A stretch of 64,000 nucleotides of DNA from Mucilaginibacter sp. OK268 (GTDB taxonomy: Bacteria > Bacteroidota > Bacteroidia > Sphingobacteriales > Sphingobacteriaceae): NCBI RefSeq assembly GCF_900103125.1, contig NZ_FNJV01000003.1, positions 682,001 to 746,000 of the forward strand, written 5' to 3'. Shown here in pieces: positions 36,930 through 46,118 of this stretch. The stretch's first letter is position 1; the number at the start of each line of letters is the position of its first letter. Below the pieces are notes generated by a model. That model had not been told where the DNA came from, made no database searches, and saw only the letters and a list, made by a program, of their open reading frames with translations. The translations under genes were made by a program, and so were the position numbers.

Positions 36930-38735
36930 ATGAAAAAACACCACCTGCTCCTGATATTGCCTGTTTTTCTGCTGATACTTTTTTGCTCCATCCCGGCACA
37001 AGCAAGGAAAAGTAAAACGATATATTACATTAACCCGCAAACCGGTAACGATCAAAATACAGGTAAAGACAGCCGCCATGCCTGGAAAACATTTGCCCCA
37101 CTCAACCAGCTGACCCTTTTAGCCGGCGATCAGGTGAATATCATAACCCCTGGCGATTTCCATAACTCTTTAATATTAAATGCCAAAGGAAGCAGTGCGG
37201 CGCACATTACTCTTAATTTCGCGCCCGGAATCTATAATTTTTACCCTGATGGCGCTTTAAAAAAACAATTCCAGATCTCCAATACCAATGATGTACCCGA
37301 CGGAATGAAAGCCATCGCTTTATATGTAAACAATTGCCGGTTTGTGGACATCAAAGCGCGTGGCGCCAAACTGGTGATGCGGGGTAAAATGATCGAAACC
37401 TGTGTTGATCACAGCGAAAACATCAGCATTGATGGCATCACTTATGATTATTATCGCCCTACCGTATCTGAGTTACAGGTAGTCAATACCGGCGAGCATT
37501 TTGCCGATTTAAAAATTCATCCCGAATCAAAATACAGCATTCAAGACAGCCTGTTGACCTGGCAGGGAGAAGGCTGGCAACACAAACCCTTCTGGTTATG
37601 GCAGGTACTCGACCCGCAAACCGGGGATCTGCAGCGTACGGATATTGCGGTAGATGGTATCCGGTATACCGAAACAGGCACCAACCAGGTGCGCGCTTAT
37701 TTTAAAAAGAATCCGGGCTTTAAAATCGGGTTGATATACCAAAACCGAGATGTAACCCGCGATTGCGCGGGCATATTTATGCAGCGCAGTAAAAACATTA
37801 CCCTTAAAAACATCCACATTAATTTTATGCATGGCATGGGTGTGGTGAGTCAATTTTGCCAGAATATCCGTATGGATAGGATCAGTGTGCGGCCCGATCC
37901 AGCTTCCGGGCGTACCTGCGCCGCCTGGGCAGATATCCTGCATTTTTCGGGCTGCCGGGGTAAGATCGAGATCAGTAATTCCTATCTATCAGCTGCTAAT
38001 GACGATGCCATCAATATCCACGGCACTTATTTACGGGTGATCAACACCACAAAGCCTCAACAAGTACTGGTGCGTTTTATGCATAACCAAACCTATGGTT
38101 TTGATGCTTTTACCCCGGGCGATAGTATAGCTTTTATCCATGCCGAAAGCCTGCGGGAATACAGCAACAATGTGGTAGTGCAGGCGCATAAGATCAATGA
38201 TAAAGATTTCCTGCTCACGCTTAAAACCCCTGTTCCCGCGCATATCGACCCAACAGATGTCATTGAAAACACAACCTGGACGCCCCAAATTTGGATCCAC
38301 CACGATACCGTAGCCCGCATACCTACACGGGGGATACTGGTCACCTCGCGTCGTAAAACAGTGATCGAAAACACCCTTTTTCTGCATCCGCACATGAGCG
38401 GTATATCCATTGCCAACGATGCCGCCAGCTGGTATGAATCGGGCATGGTCAAAAACGTAACCATCCGCCATAATCAATTTATACAATGCGGCGAACCTGC
38501 TATTATCATCTGCCCGGAAAACACCCGGTCAGACGGCCCGGTGCATCAAAACATAACTATTACAAATAACCAGTTCAACTTGCAGGGCTTGCACGTACTT
38601 TCTGCCAAAAGCACTTCGGGGATCATCTTTAATAACAATACCATCAAGGCAGAAAAGGCTTTTGATATTAAAAAGGGTTTGGAGCTGAAAGATTGTGTGG
38701 ATGTAAAGGTGTCGGGGAATATTATTGGGAATTAG
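36930..38735 (+). CDS. Secreted right-handed beta-helix protein, GH110-like (alpha-1,3-galactosidase family)
   Basis: The protein (601 aa) has a signal peptide (to about residue 25, IPAQA). A parallel beta-helix is seen as repeated N-x-x-I/V strands (RFVDIKARGAKLVMRG; ISIDGITYDYY; ITLKNIHINF; IRMDRISVRPD; NITITNNQFNLQGLHV). The segment around residues 345-365 (SNSYLSAANDDAINIHGTY) has the paired acidic residues seen in the active site of GH110 alpha-galactosidases, and the length matches that family (about 600). GH110 enzymes remove alpha-1,3-galactose, as on blood-group B or linear glycans. The assignment is from general similarity; a polysaccharide lyase or other beta-helix glycosidase remains possible. 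Confidence 0.65.
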   Translation: MKKHHLLLILPVFLLILFCSIPAQARKSKTIYYINPQTGNDQNTGKDSRHAWKTFAPLNQLTLLAGDQVNIITPGDFHNSLILNAKGSSAAHITLNFAPGIYNFYPDGALKKQFQISNTNDVPDGMKAIALYVNNCRFVDIKARGAKLVMRGKMIETCVDHSENISIDGITYDYYRPTVSELQVVNTGEHFADLKIHPESKYSIQDSLLTWQGEGWQHKPFWLWQVLDPQTGDLQRTDIAVDGIRYTETGTNQVRAYFKKNPGFKIGLIYQNRDVTRDCAGIFMQRSKNITLKNIHINFMHGMGVVSQFCQNIRMDRISVRPDPASGRTCAAWADILHFSGCRGKIEISNSYLSAANDDAINIHGTYLRVINTTKPQQVLVRFMHNQTYGFDAFTPGDSIAFIHAESLREYSNNVVVQAHKINDKDFLLTLKTPVPAHIDPTDVIENTTWTPQIWIHHDTVARIPTRGILVTSRRKTVIENTLFLHPHMSGISIANDAASWYESGMVKNVTIRHNQFIQCGEPAIIICPENTRSDGPVHQNITITNNQFNLQGLHVLSAKSTSGIIFNNNTIKAEKAFDIKKGLELKDCVDVKVSGNIIGN

Positions 38736-38758
38736 ATTGTAAGATAAAATAAACGCCT

Positions 38759-38853
38759 TGTCATTTCGAACGAGGTACGAGGAGAAATCTTTTGCGCTGT
38801 GCAAGTGGGACCTTATATGCAGCAGAAGATTTCTCTCTCCGTTCGAAATGACA
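38759..38853. repeat. Intergenic inverted repeat, type B
   Basis: It starts gtcatttcgaacgaggtacg and ends ctccgttcgaaatgacaa. It lies between the GH110-like stop and fabV. The inner arm agaaatctttt pairs with agatttct. Confidence 0.75.
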
Positions 38854-38992
38854 ACTTCTTTATTTCAGCCTGTGGTTGGTGTTATCACCGTACCATTCCC
38901 ACCCTTTCTCCCCTTCCTGAAAAATTTTAAAACCATTTTAGAAAAAGAATTCTTATATATGCCCCCGATATTGTTAAAATCAATTTTACATT

Positions 38993-40186
38993 ATGATCAT
39001 TGAACCCAGAATTCGCGGCTTTATTTGTTTAACTACACATCCAAAAGGCTGCGAGCAAAACGTAATAAACCAAATCAATTACGTTAAATCAAAAAACAAC
39101 CCTGCGGGTACCAAAAAAGCGCTCATTATTGGCGCGTCCACCGGTTTCGGTCTTTCTTCCAGAATCACCAGCGCATTCGGATCGGGAGCGGCCACCGTGG
39201 GCGTTTATTTTGAAAAGCCACCGGCACCCGGCAAACCGGCATCTGCGGGCTGGTATAATACCGCCGCTTTTGAAAAACAGGCCCATGCAGCCGGTTTATA
39301 TGCCAAAAGCATCAACGGTGACGCTTTTTCTGACGAGATCAAACAAAAAACCATCGACCTGATCAAAGCGGACCTGGGACAGGTTGACCTGGTAATCTAC
39401 AGCCTGGCTTCACCACGTCGTACTAACCCCAAAACCGGTATAACCCATAACTCTGTATTAAAGCCTATTGGAGAATCTTTTACAAATAAAACCGTCGATT
39501 TTCATACCGGTGTGGTATCCGAAATCTCTATCAACTCCGCTACTGACGAAGAAATAGCTAATACCGTGGCCGTAATGGGTGGCGAAGACTGGCAATTTTG
39601 GATCAACGATCTGAAAGCCGCCGGCGTACTGGCCGATGGCGCTATTACCGTTGCCTATTCTTATATCGGTCCGGCAGTTACCGAAAAGGTATACCGCAAA
39701 GGCACTATCGGCAGAGCTAAAGATCATTTGGAGGCCACTGCTAAACAGATCAGCGAGCAATTGAAAGATATCAATGGTAAAGCACTGGTATCGGTCAACA
39801 AAGCGCTGGTAACCCAGGCAAGTTCGGCCATCCCGGTTATTCCGTTGTACATTTCGCTACTGTATAAGATCATGAAAGCCGAAGGCACGCAGGAAGGTTG
39901 TATTGAACAGATACAACGCTTATTTGAGCAACGCCTGTTTACCGGTGGCACTATCCCTACAGATGCAGAAGGCAGGATCCGTGTGGACGACTGGGAAATG
40001 AACCCCGAAGTGCAAGCTCAAATAGCCAAACTATGGCTGGAAGCGACCACCGAAACCCTACCCGATCTGGGCGACCTGAAAGGCTATAGAACCGATTTCC
40101 TGAACCTGTTTGGTTTTGACGTTCCCGGTGTAAATTACCAGGAAGATGTTGACGAAATGGTAGAGATACCGGGATTGGTAGGATAA
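38993..40186 (+). CDS. fabV: Trans-2-enoyl-ACP/CoA reductase, FabV type
   Basis: The protein (397 aa, the usual FabV length) reduces the enoyl double bond in the last step of the fatty acid elongation cycle, using NAD(P)H. It has the FabV N-terminus (MIIEPRIRGFICLTTHPKGC) and the cofactor site KKALIIGASTGFGLSSRI. YSLASPRRTNPKTG is the conserved loop. The catalytic Tyr234-x8-Lys243 (VYRKGTIGRAKDH) has the family spacing. FabV enzymes are insensitive to triclosan compared with FabI. It is monocistronic and cytoplasmic. Confidence 0.95.
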   Translation: MIIEPRIRGFICLTTHPKGCEQNVINQINYVKSKNNPAGTKKALIIGASTGFGLSSRITSAFGSGAATVGVYFEKPPAPGKPASAGWYNTAAFEKQAHAAGLYAKSINGDAFSDEIKQKTIDLIKADLGQVDLVIYSLASPRRTNPKTGITHNSVLKPIGESFTNKTVDFHTGVVSEISINSATDEEIANTVAVMGGEDWQFWINDLKAAGVLADGAITVAYSYIGPAVTEKVYRKGTIGRAKDHLEATAKQISEQLKDINGKALVSVNKALVTQASSAIPVIPLYISLLYKIMKAEGTQEGCIEQIQRLFEQRLFTGGTIPTDAEGRIRVDDWEMNPEVQAQIAKLWLEATTETLPDLGDLKGYRTDFLNLFGFDVPGVNYQEDVDEMVEIPGLVG

Positions 40187-40210
40187 AGCCTCACCCCAAC
40201 CAACTAATCA

Positions 40211-40357
40211 TGTCATTGCGAGGAGGAACGACGAAGCAATCTCCTCACTGTTCTTATCCGTGAGAACGCGAGGAGATTATTAATGCAGTTAATTGTTTTT
40301 TACGGTATTAATGAGCTCCCTCCGGTCGGTTGTCCACGCTATCGCTCGCAATGACAT
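40211..40357. repeat. Type D intergenic repeat interrupted by about 55 bp
   Basis: The outer arms match D1 (gtcattgcgaggaggaacga and gctatcgctcgcaatgaca). Between gcgaggagatt and gtccacgc lies an extra segment attaatgcagttaattgttt...cggttg that is absent from the copy at 27250-27334. The insert carries its own near-palindromic ATTAAT...ATTAAT ends. Confidence 0.65.
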
Positions 40358-40392
40358 ATTCAATTAATTCCGAAACCATATAGAAAAAAGGC

Positions 40393-40465
40393 CTGTCAGT
40401 CTGAGCTTGTCGAAGACTCGGGCGCAGAGGCCTCCCACCATGGTTCGACGAGCTCACCATGACAC
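40393..40465. repeat. Intergenic inverted repeat, type E
   Basis: It starts ctgtcagtctgagcttgtcg and ends ggttcgacgagctcaccatg followed by acac. It lies between D3 and the XRE gene. Confidence 0.65.
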
Positions 40466-40482
40466 CCTGTATTTAAAATACC

Positions 40483-40686
40483 CTACTCCACATACTCCAA
40501 TATATCGCCTGGCTGGCAGTTCAGGATCCGGCATATGGCATCCAGCGTTTCTAATCGTATGGCTTTGGCTTTTCCGGTTTTCAGGATAGACAGATTGGCC
40601 ATAGTAATACCCATTTTTTCGCTAAGCTCGGTTAACGACATTTTTCGTTTGGCCATCATAACATCCAGATTTACAACTATGGGCAT
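40483..40686 (-). CDS. XRE-family helix-turn-helix regulator (YozG-like)
   Basis: The 67-residue protein is one Cro/CI-type HTH domain: VVNLDVMMAKRKMSLTELSE, then MGITMANLSILKTGKAKAIR as recognition helix region and LDAICRILNCQPGDILEYVE. It starts 2 bp after the stop of the DUF2975 gene, so the two are translationally coupled. HTH plus DUF2975 pairs are a common Bacteroidota and Firmicutes unit in which the membrane protein probably modulates the regulator. Its likely target is the palindrome upstream of the pair at 41733-41751. Confidence 0.88.
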   Translation of the reverse strand: MPIVVNLDVMMAKRKMSLTELSEKMGITMANLSILKTGKAKAIRLETLDAICRILNCQPGDILEYVE

Positions 40687-40688
40687 CG

Positions 40689-41672
40689 TTAAACGGTTAG
40701 ATCTTGCTCGTCTTTTAATTTCTTCCCTTGACGGAAAGCTTTAAACAGCAGTAAAAATATAATTCCCACAACTATAATTTTCCAGTCGTTACTCCATGCC
40801 CAGGTATTCAACACAACATCATCTGTAAAATAACTACTGAATACCGGGTACATCAGCAGGTTGAGTAAAAACGACACTATCGGAAATCCCAATAAACTCA
40901 GGGAAATAAGCTTTAAACGGAACACGTTTTCACTGGTAAAGGAAAAGCCTTTGGATACATCAACAATAAATTTCAAAAATGCCGCTATCAGGTAAAATAT
41001 GTAAACGACCATCAACATCAGCGTAACGAACATCACAATATTTACTGTATTCCTTAACCGCTCACTTACGGGTATCATGATATGGTTCTGTAAAGTATTA
41101 TACCTGAATTTAACCGGAATATCTGCCATGTGGATCTTGTAATTTTTTGATCCATCTTTTTTTGGTACTATTTTATCAACAATGGCTTTCCTGATATAGG
41201 ATTGCTTGTGTTCCACATGAAATACAACAGAATCTAAATTATAATAGTCAAAGGTGGCATGCTTTACCTTCCAGCCGGGAAGTTCAATGTAGTATTGTTT
41301 TATACCCGGTATATTCCCTCTATTGAGATCTACGGTACAGGTATCGCAAAGCATCCCGCCGCCCATACCCATCAATCCTCCCATTTGGGCACCTCCCAAA
41401 CCAAGAAACTCGCCGTTTTTTAACAGGCGTGTAATTTTGATCTTATTTTTCAGGTCCAGGTATTGACTATAAGGCAGGTCTGTAGAAGCAGAAGGATCGA
41501 TGTCTGGTAAATGATTATTCCAGCTATAGCTATCACCCGGCATCGTTTTGCCATGAATAATGGTATTACCACTTGTAAAAAAAAAGCTACCACCTATTAT
41601 AATGACGTAAAAAACAATTACACCTATTATAAATAAATTAACCACCAGGTTAGTATTGATTTTAATCTTCAT
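40689..41672 (-). CDS. DUF2975-family membrane protein
   Basis: The protein (327 aa) has an N-terminal membrane helix (about 10-32) and a soluble extracytoplasmic part with a Gly/Met-rich loop (GLGGAQMGGLMGMGGGMLCD, about 96-115). Three C-terminal helices (about 212-235, 255-275, 295-312) with the DUF2975 motif FKFIVDVSKGFSFTSENVFRL follow. It is the first gene of a two-gene unit with the XRE regulator. The Cys-Asp-Thr-Cys pair after the Met-rich loop is unusual and might bind metal or form a disulfide; this is speculation. Confidence 0.82.
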   Translation of the reverse strand: MKIKINTNLVVNLFIIGVIVFYVIIIGGSFFFTSGNTIIHGKTMPGDSYSWNNHLPDIDPSASTDLPYSQYLDLKNKIKITRLLKNGEFLGLGGAQMGGLMGMGGGMLCDTCTVDLNRGNIPGIKQYYIELPGWKVKHATFDYYNLDSVVFHVEHKQSYIRKAIVDKIVPKKDGSKNYKIHMADIPVKFRYNTLQNHIMIPVSERLRNTVNIVMFVTLMLMVVYIFYLIAAFLKFIVDVSKGFSFTSENVFRLKLISLSLLGFPIVSFLLNLLMYPVFSSYFTDDVVLNTWAWSNDWKIIVVGIIFLLLFKAFRQGKKLKDEQDLTV

Positions 41673-41704
41673 GATTCTATCTACGGTTTAGTGATACAAT
41701 AATA

Positions 41705-41751
41705 AATATACTTTATTGCAAAACAAATATATTTTATTGTTTTACAATAAA
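41705..41751. promoter_or_regulatory. Candidate operator of the DUF2975/XRE unit
   Basis: Two direct repeats AATATACTTTATTG (41705) and AATATATTTTATTG (41726) precede a perfect 8-bp inverted repeat TTTATTGT-ttt-ACAATAAA (41733-41751). All lie 30-80 bp upstream of the start at 41672, as expected for autoregulation by the XRE protein. Binding is inferred only. Confidence 0.45.
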
Positions 41752-41811
41752 TAATTATTGTTATTTGAAACATAATCTACATGCAATACATATGAGAAAC
41801 AAAAATAAAAG

Positions 41812-41905
41812 GTCATCCTGAACTTGTTTCAGGATCCCTCAGGACAGGGTTAACAGCCATGTCGTACACCTTGCTTGTGGGATGCCGAAACAAGTTCGGC
41901 ATGAC
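41812..41905. repeat. Intergenic inverted repeat, type C
   Basis: It starts gtcatcctgaacttgtttca and ends ccgaaacaagttcggcatga followed by c. It lies between the AAA ATPase stop and the DUF2975 promoter region. Confidence 0.75.
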
Positions 41906-41931
41906 TTCGATTTTGGGCAAAAGTAGTCCCC

Positions 41932-42681
41932 TTAAGACAGATTCAGGGGATTCCCCATCAACGTCCGGGTCATTGCTTCGTGATTGTTCAAAAAGTATTG
42001 GGTGATCAGGAAGTGCTCGGTTTCTTCGTATTTTACTTTGTGTATGCCATCCTCATCCAACTGATAAATAACTGCATTGGGATAAGCGAGTAAAATAGGC
42101 GAATGGGTAGCTATAATAAACTGCGAATTGGCTTGTACGAGCTCATGAATGGCCGATAGGGCAGCCAATTGCCTTGCCGGCGATAAAGCCGCTTCAGGCT
42201 CATCAAAAATGTAAAGGCCATTGCCCGAAAGCCGGTGGGTTAGCGTGGCCATGAACGATTCGCCGTGCGAGCACTCGTGCAGGGAAGGCACGCCATAGTT
42301 ACCTTGTATAAACCCCTTACCCGCTTCTTCCAGGTAAGTAGCTACGTTATAGAAGCTCTCTGCCCGCAGAAAGAAGTAATCGGCGGGCTTGCGATAACTT
42401 TTGGAGCTGCCCAGATAATCAAACAAAACCGAGGCATTTTGATGGGTCTTGGTCTGCATACTTTTACTGCCGCCCTCAATACCAAAGCCCAGGTGCAGGG
42501 CTATAGCTTCTATCAACGTTGATTTACCCGAGCCATTTTCGCCTATAATAAAAGTAACATCCCGGTGAAAAGCCATCGACGACAAATTCTTCACCGCGGG
42601 GATATGAAAAGGGTACGCATCAAATGACGACACCGACTCGCGCTTAAGCGATATTTGCTGCAGATAGGGCTTTGCTTCCAT
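41932..42681 (-). CDS. AAA-family ATPase (ABC/RecF-like, DUF-type, stand-alone)
   Basis: The protein (249 aa) is a single ATPase domain without membrane segments: Walker A IIGENGSGKSTLIEAIALHL (residues 45-64), an ABC signature-like HGESFMATL near 138, Walker B GLYIFDEPEAALSP near 158 and a switch His in IIATHSPILLAYP. The lid is short. It resembles the AAA_21/AAA_15 group of small ATPases found as stand-alone genes or with nuclease partners. No partner gene is next to it; 626 bp separate it from uvrD. Cytoplasmic. Confidence 0.8.
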   Translation of the reverse strand: MEAKPYLQQISLKRESVSSFDAYPFHIPAVKNLSSMAFHRDVTFIIGENGSGKSTLIEAIALHLGFGIEGGSKSMQTKTHQNASVLFDYLGSSKSYRKPADYFFLRAESFYNVATYLEEAGKGFIQGNYGVPSLHECSHGESFMATLTHRLSGNGLYIFDEPEAALSPARQLAALSAIHELVQANSQFIIATHSPILLAYPNAVIYQLDEDGIHKVKYEETEHFLITQYFLNNHEAMTRTLMGNPLNLS

Positions 42682-42714
42682 GGCTTGGTAAATTTAAGGA
42701 AGAAAAGAAATAAT

Positions 42715-42796
42715 ATCGAATAATGAATTTTGAATATCGAACACCGAATCTTTTACTTCGTTATTCAACGTTCGATGTTCAGTGTTCGATATTAAA
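42715..42796. repeat. Heptad-repeat inverted pair H4
   Basis: The left arm reads ATCGAAT AATGAAT TTTGAAT ATCGAAC ACCGAAT and the right arm TTCGTTA TTCAACG TTCGATG TTCAGTG TTCGATA. Only the GAA/TTC core recurs at strict 7-bp spacing; the other four bases vary. It is the clearest case of 7-bp phasing in the window. Confidence 0.7.
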
Positions 42797-42984
42797 CCTG
42801 AAGGCCTTGCAGGTTCCGCACAATTTTCGTATCTTTAAGTATACCAAGGGCCAGCCCTGCTTACTTTGAAAATTGTAAGCAGGGCTGTTTGGTTAAAGGA
42901 CAAAAACGTCCGAAAAACCGACCGTTTTGTATGTAGTTATTTGAATACCAATAAATTAATACTTTTTAAACCTTTCAAAACCGT

Positions 42985-43085
42985 GTTAAAATTTGTTAAA
43001 AAGTGTTAAAATCGATGGTTTTGAATAAGTTTTGAGCAATTTTCGATTCGTTTTCACCTCATTTCAGGGCAAAAAAGTGTTAAAA
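42985..43085. repeat. Phased GTTAAAA direct repeats
   Basis: GTTAAAA starts at 42985, 42995 and 43005 (exact 10-bp steps) and again at 43079; three of the four are preceded by GT. Ten-bp spacing puts them on one helix face. They lie upstream of uvrD and of the divergent ATPase gene. Confidence 0.45.
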
Positions 43086-43307
43086 TAAAGGTTTAAAAAG
43101 TCACCCGGGTACAGGAGGAGGTTTGAATTTTGTAAGTTTTGTTTTTTGCTGATAAAAACGTCGGCCGGAATCAGGGCAAAAGTTTTGAACACTCATTTTT
43201 CGCGCCTTTACTATTGTTGATATTTTTATCCCATCTGGCATCAATCTTACTTTCCCCTTTCGGCTCAAAACCTTAATTTCGCTGATTCAAGAAAAGAGGA
43301 AAAGATT

Positions 43308-45602
43308 TTGGATTATCTACAGGGTTTAAACCCCGAACAAAGGGCTGCGGTTGAACAAACCGAAGGACCGGTAATGATTATTGCCGGCGCCGGATCTGGC
43401 AAAACAAGGGTTATTACATACAGAGTGGCACACCTGGTACGCAAAGGTGTCGACTCCTTTAACATACTGGTATTAACATTTACCAACAAGGCCGCCCGCG
43501 AAATGCGCGAGCGTATTACCCATGTGGTGGGTCCCGAAGCCAAAAATATCTGGATGGGTACTTTCCACTCGGTATTTGCCAAGATACTGCGCGTGGAAGC
43601 CGATAAAATTGGCTACCCAAGCAATTTTACCATTTACGATACCGACGACAGCAAAAGCGTACTACGGGCTATTTTAAAGGAAATGAACCTGGATGATAAG
43701 CTGTACAATGTAAACTTTGTGCTCAACCGCATATCAGCTTCTAAAAACAACCTTATTTCGTGGCAGGAGTATCAGAAAAATGAACAGATCCAAGCCGACG
43801 ATTTTTCGAGCGGTCGCGGGCAATTGGGACTTATTTACCAGACCTATGCCACCCGCTGTTTCAGGGCGGGCGCTATGGATTTTGACGATTTACTGTACAA
43901 AACCAACGAACTGCTGAAACTGCACCCCGATACGCTGAACAAGTATCAGCATAAGTTTAAATACCTCATGGTGGATGAGTATCAGGATACTAACTTTTCG
44001 CAATACCTGATTGTAAAAAAACTGGCTGCCGTAAATGAAAACCTGTGTGTGGTGGGTGATGATGCGCAAAGTATCTATGCCTTCCGTGGTGCCAATATCC
44101 AGAACATTCTCAACTTTGAAAAGGATTACCCTGATCTGAAAGTGTTTAAACTCGAGCAAAACTACCGCTCTACCCAAAACATTGTAAATGTTGCCAACAG
44201 CATCATCAGCAATAATAAGGATCAGCTTAAAAAGAACGTTTTTTCTGAAAAGGAAAGCGGTGATAAAATAAAGGTAATGCGTGCCTTCAGCGATAACGAA
44301 GAAGGTAAAATGGTAGCCGAAACCATTATGCAGGACCGCAGTCTGAAAGGCCGAAAATGGCATGATTTCGCGATCCTGTACCGCACCAACGCGCAATCAC
44401 GATCAATGGAGGAAGCCCTGCGCAAGTTGGGTATCCCCTATAAAATATATGGCGGACTGTCCTTTTATCAACGCAAGGAGATCAAGGATCTGATAGCTTA
44501 TTTCCGGCTTACCTTTAATCCTAACGACGAGGAAGCCTTGAAACGGGTGATCAACTACCCTAAAAGGGGCATTGGCGATACTTCGGTTGATAAGATCATT
44601 GTAAGTGCCGATCAGCATGGCATCACCCCATGGGAAGTGATTGTGGAGCCGGGCAAATACCTGGAAGGAAAAATATCGGGCGCGGTAGGCACCTTTGCTA
44701 CCATGATCCAGAGTTTCCAGGTGCTGGCCAAATCAAAATCGGCCTATGAATCGGCCTTGTATATCGCGCAGCATTCCGGCTTATTGAAAGATTTGTATGA
44801 AGATAAATCAGTTGAAGGACTTAACCGTTATGAGAACATACAGGAATTAATGAACGGTATCAAGGAATTTTCGGAAAGGGAAGACATTGAAGAAAAAGGA
44901 CTCGACGTTTTTATGCAGGATGTGGCCCTGCTCACCAATGATGATAAGGACAAGGAGAAAGATGCCGATACGGTATCATTGATGACCATTCACTCCAGTA
45001 AAGGATTGGAATTTCCGCAGGTATATGTGGTAGGTCTGGAAGAGAACCTGTTCCCGTCGCAAATGTCGCTCAATTCGCGCAGCGACCTGGAAGAGGAACG
45101 CCGGCTGTTTTATGTAGCTGTTACCCGTGCCGAAACCAAACTGACCATCAGTTATGCCACATCGAGGTTTAAATTCGGCACGCTCATTAGCTGTGAGCCA
45201 AGCCGTTTCCTGGACGAGATAGATGCCAAATACCTGGAGCTTGACTACAGCGCTAAACCGGCAAGCAGCGGTAACGCGTTCTTTGACGACGATCGTAAAG
45301 CCTGGAGCGGCGGCAAACAAGCTGATGCCTTCTCCAAGCCCAAACCGGCAACATCGGCCCCGGTTAAAACCACATCCATATTGGCTAAAGCACACGTGCC
45401 ATCGCCAAACTTTAAACCATCTGATACTTCAAACCTACAGGTGGGTATGGAAGTGGAGCATGAACGTTTTGGTTTTGGAAAGGTATTGAGCCTGGAAGGT
45501 AATAAACCAGACATTAAGGCAACCATATTTTTTAAAGAAATTGGTCAGAAACAATTACTGCTTAAGTTTGCCAAACTCTATATCGTTAATAATATCAACT
45601 GA
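43308..45602 (+). CDS. uvrD: ATP-dependent DNA helicase UvrD/PcrA (superfamily 1)
   Basis: The protein (764 aa) starts at TTG 43308, preceded by a good Shine-Dalgarno (agaggaaaaga). It unwinds DNA 3'-5' in nucleotide excision and mismatch repair. Visible SF1 motifs are Q (LNPEQRAAV), I (IAGAGSGKTRVITYR, about residues 25-39), II (VDEYQDTN), III (VVGDDAQSIYAFRGA), IV (LEQNYRSTQNI), V (VSLMTIHSSKGLEFPQVYVV) and VI (EERRLFYVAVTRAE). The C-terminal 110 residues hold a Pro/Lys linker and a Tudor-like KOW fold (QVGMEVEHERFGFGKVLSLE) used by PcrA to bind RNA polymerase. Confidence 0.95.
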   Translation: MDYLQGLNPEQRAAVEQTEGPVMIIAGAGSGKTRVITYRVAHLVRKGVDSFNILVLTFTNKAAREMRERITHVVGPEAKNIWMGTFHSVFAKILRVEADKIGYPSNFTIYDTDDSKSVLRAILKEMNLDDKLYNVNFVLNRISASKNNLISWQEYQKNEQIQADDFSSGRGQLGLIYQTYATRCFRAGAMDFDDLLYKTNELLKLHPDTLNKYQHKFKYLMVDEYQDTNFSQYLIVKKLAAVNENLCVVGDDAQSIYAFRGANIQNILNFEKDYPDLKVFKLEQNYRSTQNIVNVANSIISNNKDQLKKNVFSEKESGDKIKVMRAFSDNEEGKMVAETIMQDRSLKGRKWHDFAILYRTNAQSRSMEEALRKLGIPYKIYGGLSFYQRKEIKDLIAYFRLTFNPNDEEALKRVINYPKRGIGDTSVDKIIVSADQHGITPWEVIVEPGKYLEGKISGAVGTFATMIQSFQVLAKSKSAYESALYIAQHSGLLKDLYEDKSVEGLNRYENIQELMNGIKEFSEREDIEEKGLDVFMQDVALLTNDDKDKEKDADTVSLMTIHSSKGLEFPQVYVVGLEENLFPSQMSLNSRSDLEEERRLFYVAVTRAETKLTISYATSRFKFGTLISCEPSRFLDEIDAKYLELDYSAKPASSGNAFFDDDRKAWSGGKQADAFSKPKPATSAPVKTTSILAKAHVPSPNFKPSDTSNLQVGMEVEHERFGFGKVLSLEGNKPDIKATIFFKEIGQKQLLLKFAKLYIVNNIN

Positions 45603-45649
45603 AGGTTAAGCTCTGTTTTCGTGTAAATAATTCCCCATTTTTTTTAACA

Positions 45650-45690
45650 TCCCGTTAAACGGCAAGGTATTCCCGATAGTTTTAACGGGA
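45650..45690. promoter_or_regulatory. Inverted repeat between uvrD and the XRE gene
   Basis: TCCCGTTAAA and TTTAACGGGA form a 10-bp perfect inverted repeat with a 21-nt loop. There is no T tract, so it is not a classic terminator. It may be an operator for the XRE gene 60 bp downstream. Confidence 0.4.
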
Positions 45691-45749
45691 ATGAATGATG
45701 GCATACCATTTGGATATGTTCCCTTAGTTAATTATGAGGAAACATTGAT

Positions 45750-46118
45750 ATGAACGACAGCACCAAAAAGAAGACGAACAAATCCGTTGGAAAAAACATC
45801 AGAACTTTACGTCACCAACGCGGATGGAGCCAGGAGGATGTGGCCAACCGGTTAGGTATTTCTATTCCGGCTTTTTCAAAGATCGAAACCGGTGTAACCG
45901 ATATTAACCTGTCGAGATTGGAACAGATTGCCAATATATTTGAAATAACAGTTGCGCAAATTTTAAGTGTTGAAGAAGGTGAGGTAGACCTTACTCCATC
46001 AAACCTGAGCATCGCCCAGAAAAAATTGGTAGATAGGGAATCGGAAATAGCGAGCCTGCAGCGCAAAGTGATTTTACTTTATGAAGAATTGCGAAACAAA
46101 AGCATTTTAGTCCTATAA
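45750..46118 (+). CDS. XRE-family transcriptional regulator with C-terminal coiled coil
   Basis: The protein (122 aa) has a Cro/CI HTH at about residues 15-70 (IRTLRHQRGWSQEDVANRLG, then ISIPAFSKIETGVTDINLSR and LEQIANIFEITVAQIL) and a C-terminal helix likely to form a coiled coil (AQKKLVDRESEIASLQRKV). It belongs to the SinR-like small regulators common in Bacteroidota. It lies 2.5 kb from the peptide precursors with the unknown gene at 46346 and the TPR protein between, so a link to that locus is possible but not shown. Confidence 0.85.
   Translation: MNDSTKKKTNKSVGKNIRTLRHQRGWSQEDVANRLGISIPAFSKIETGVTDINLSRLEQIANIFEITVAQILSVEEGEVDLTPSNLSIAQKKLVDRESEIASLQRKVILLYEELRNKSILVL

Larger units (their letters stand above)
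42682..43307. other. Long gene-free region between AAA ATPase and helicase genes
   Basis: The stretch is 626 bp. It holds the heptad array H4 (42715-42796) and a phased set of GTTAAAA repeats (42985-43085). The helicase ribosome binding site agaggaaaaga is at 43294-43304. No other open frame with a credible start was seen. Confidence 0.5.
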
